Shown one piece after another: positions 52,044-53,597 of a DNA stretch of 53,597 bases. Every line of letters begins with the position of its first letter. The stretch's first letter is position 1. Location of the stretch: positions 1 to 53,597 of the forward strand of contig CAZMZW010000011.1 of assembly GCA_964571135.1 (NCBI GenBank). The letters are read 5' to 3'. The translations under genes were made by a program, and so were the position numbers. A model generated the notes under the pieces. It was not told where the DNA came from. It did no database searches and was given only the letters and a program-made list of their open reading frames with translations. Source of the DNA: CAZMZW01 sp964571135 (GTDB lineage Bacteria; Chloroflexota; Anaerolineae; Anaerolineales; Anaerolineaceae).

Positions 52044-52064
52044 TAAATATCCCAGCGAATCATT

Positions 52065-52334
52065 CTACAGGGATTCCAGAACATATATTTCTATCGGCAA
52101 GTGAACTCCTGCTTTTTGCTGTGCCTCACGAAGTGCCGGAGATTGATAAAAGCTTTTCGCTTTTTCCAGACTTTCCCATTCGGTGATCGCCGCAGCCGAT
52201 TTTGGGTTATCGGAATTCTGGAACACATGCGATCCGGTTGAGCCCGCTGCTTTTCTTAAGCCATCAATAGAAACAAAAACAGCTTTCCATTTTGCATAAT
52301 CATCCACTTCAACTTTGGTTAATATTTTGATCAT
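52065..52334 (-). CDS. Small dimeric alpha-beta-barrel protein (antibiotic-monooxygenase-like)
   Basis: An 89-residue protein: KILTKVEVDDYAKWKAVFVS, VFQNSDNPKSAAAITEWESL and KAKSFYQSPALREAQQKAGV follow the strand-helix pattern of the dimeric ferredoxin-like (ABM) superfamily. Such proteins are small monooxygenases or stress-related binding proteins; active-site residues are not diagnostic here. An AAAGGAG ribosome binding site precedes the ATG. Single-gene unit. Confidence 0.8.
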   Translation of the reverse strand: MIKILTKVEVDDYAKWKAVFVSIDGLRKAAGSTGSHVFQNSDNPKSAAAITEWESLEKAKSFYQSPALREAQQKAGVHLPIEIYVLESL

Positions 52335-52474
52335 TTTAAGCTCCTTTCTCTATCTAAATAGATGTTACCTTTTGATTATGGTTTGAAACGTCAGAGAAGT
52401 GTCAATATTAAGACTGGATTGGAGCGGCTTTTCGCAAAGCGAATGTCGACCAGGCGGTTCTCAGCTTAATTTCC

Positions 52475-53284
52475 TTATCCCAATCGATAATGGAAAACAC
52501 CTGAGCTTTCAGCAAAGGATGGGATATAGCGCATCAGATAGGCGCTGCCCAGGCGGGGCTCATATTTTTCAAAATAATACATCGCATCCAGAAGCTGGAT
52601 ACCTTTTGCCCAATCCTCCAGATCTTTGGGATCTTTCAACCCCCACTTCAGGCGAGCCTTCTGCCTTGTGATTATCAGGTGCAGATTATCAAAACCAACC
52701 ATCATGGGCGTCATTCCGTCAAAGGCAACCTCACAACCATTAAATTTTTTATACAAAGCCATCAGAAGCGGTTTATTTTCCTCCGCTGTAAAATAGCACA
52801 GCACACCTTCAGCCAGGAACAAGACCTTGTCCTTTTTTTCCAATTGGATACGCTCCATCCAGCCAAAGTCAAAAACTGAGGATGCGATGAAGCGGCAACG
52901 TTTTTTCTCCTTCAAACCAAGAGATTCACGCAATGCGATCACTTCCGGCAGGTCAAGGTCAACCCAATTCACCTGCCCGTTATCCACCCGTTCAAAGCGC
53001 GTATCCAGCCCACAGCCGATATGAACTATGGCCGCTGCGGGTGTTTTGGCAAGGAACTCCCTGCAGATAGAATCAAACATTTTCACGCGCATGGCTAAAA
53101 AAGTCTGGTCATGCGACATCAATTTCAATTGACCGAATGGATAATCGATTTTGTCCACCAACTCCTGCGCCTTTTTATCAACCAGCATGGCGTCTGGGCG
53201 CTGGGATTCCAATGCACGGTGATAAAGGGGGATTAAAAGCGTCCTGGCAACCTGATCATGAATATCAAAAATGACCTTGGGCAT
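52475..53284 (-). CDS. PPM1/LCMT-family SAM-dependent methyltransferase
   Basis: A 269-residue class I methyltransferase of the leucine-carboxyl-methyltransferase-like group. The SAM motif is AIVHIGCGLDTRFERVD near residues 91-107, followed by NWVDLDLPEVIALRE and VLFLAEGVLCYFTAEE. Bacterial members methylate carboxyl or hydroxyl groups of small metabolites. I start at the ATG at 53284 because AAGGAAG lies 5 bases before it, instead of the upstream ATG. Substrate unknown. Confidence 0.9.
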   Translation of the reverse strand: MPKVIFDIHDQVARTLLIPLYHRALESQRPDAMLVDKKAQELVDKIDYPFGQLKLMSHDQTFLAMRVKMFDSICREFLAKTPAAAIVHIGCGLDTRFERVDNGQVNWVDLDLPEVIALRESLGLKEKKRCRFIASSVFDFGWMERIQLEKKDKVLFLAEGVLCYFTAEENKPLLMALYKKFNGCEVAFDGMTPMMVGFDNLHLIITRQKARLKWGLKDPKDLEDWAKGIQLLDAMYYFEKYEPRLGSAYLMRYIPSFAESSGVFHYRLG

Positions 53285-53399
53285 ATTCACTTCCTTTTTT
53301 GCATATGACAATTTTACTAATAATTAATCTGAATGTGCCAGAAAATCCTTGGTATGTTTCCGAGGATTCTTGTCAAAAAAAAGCTAGGAAGTTCATACT

Positions 53400-53597
53400 C
53401 TCCTCTGATGGGGTTACTTCGCGATCACATTGTTCATGGCAATGAGATGATTGAGCAGCCATTGACAGGGCAAAACGCAGCGCAAGGAAAAGGAAGAGAC
53501 CCCACCCTTCGACAAACCCTCGGGGCAAGCCTTTCCTCCTTACAGGATGCTTGTATATTGGGTTTTAATAAGAATACTGAGGGAGGGAGAGGTAAAC
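53400..53597. repeat. Repeat cluster M at the window end
   Basis: Contains CTCCTTACAGGATGCTTG, CCCTTCGACAAACCCTCGGG and related words seen in A and D, running off the window. No gene is visible between 53285 and the end apart from this repeat. Confidence 0.55.

Overview
The window looks like a chromosomal stretch of a Chloroflexota bacterium, most likely an Anaerolineae-type anaerobe. This is inferred from the Ala/Pro/Thr-rich lipoprotein linker of the sugar-binding protein, the form IV RuBisCO-like protein, the DUF368/dodecin/membrane-pyrophosphatase gene set and the secreted sortase fusion. No rRNA or tRNA gene is present, so the placement is not proven. Gene density is normal on both strands, but many intergenic gaps are filled with a distinctive hairpin repeat.

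Region 1 (1-12.9 kb) is a carbohydrate or polyol catabolic locus. A minus-strand transcription unit carries a zinc alcohol dehydrogenase, a CUT2 sugar ABC transporter (ATPase, two permeases, binding lipoprotein) and a cupin. A plus-strand group has an SDR oxidoreductase and a form IV RuBisCO-like protein, interleaved with two decayed genes (an FGGY sugar kinase and a metallo-beta-lactamase-fold hydrolase). A minus-strand pair encodes an RpiB/LacAB-type isomerase and an EamA exporter. The promoters of the dehydrogenase and isomerase units share the same inverted repeat, which suggests one regulator. The locus appears to be partly degraded.

Region 2 (12.9-17.1 kb) holds dodecin, an ABC exporter with an unusual insertion, and a DUF368 membrane protein. 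Region 3 (17.2-27.2 kb) is one GC-rich nine-gene operon that ends in a clear terminator. It encodes a three-subunit molybdenum hydroxylase, FdrA, a DUF1116 protein, a cyclase-type metal hydrolase, a GNAT protein, a thiolase-fold protein lacking its nucleophilic cysteine, and a DUF35 Zn-ribbon/OB-fold partner. It reads as a complete but unassigned pathway, plausibly opening an N-heterocycle and transferring a carbamoyl or acyl group. It is the best candidate for an undescribed metabolic system here.

Region 4 (27.2-37.3 kb) is AT-rich and defence-like. It has an AbiEi/AbiEii toxin-antitoxin pair, a secreted protein behind a structured leader with an intrinsic terminator, an HD-domain-like protein, an unknown protein, an HNH endonuclease translationally coupled to a type IIG restriction-modification enzyme, and a DUF559 nuclease gene split by a repeat. 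Copies of the C-terminal tail of the restriction-modification gene sit directly upstream of each cargo gene, as if cargo had been added repeatedly at that 3' end.

Region 5 (37.3-53.6 kb) is mixed housekeeping and surface genes: an isoprenylcysteine-methyltransferase-like protein, a DUF4173 protein, a PAS protein, a seven-repeat propeller fused to a sortase, zinc-ribbon proteins, a K+-independent-type H+-pyrophosphatase, DUF2269, a dimeric-barrel protein and a PPM1-type methyltransferase. The gaps carry the modular hairpin repeats. Their stems differ in sequence but stay complementary, the linkers are conserved, and one copy has landed inside the DUF559 coding region, showing that the element is or was mobile.
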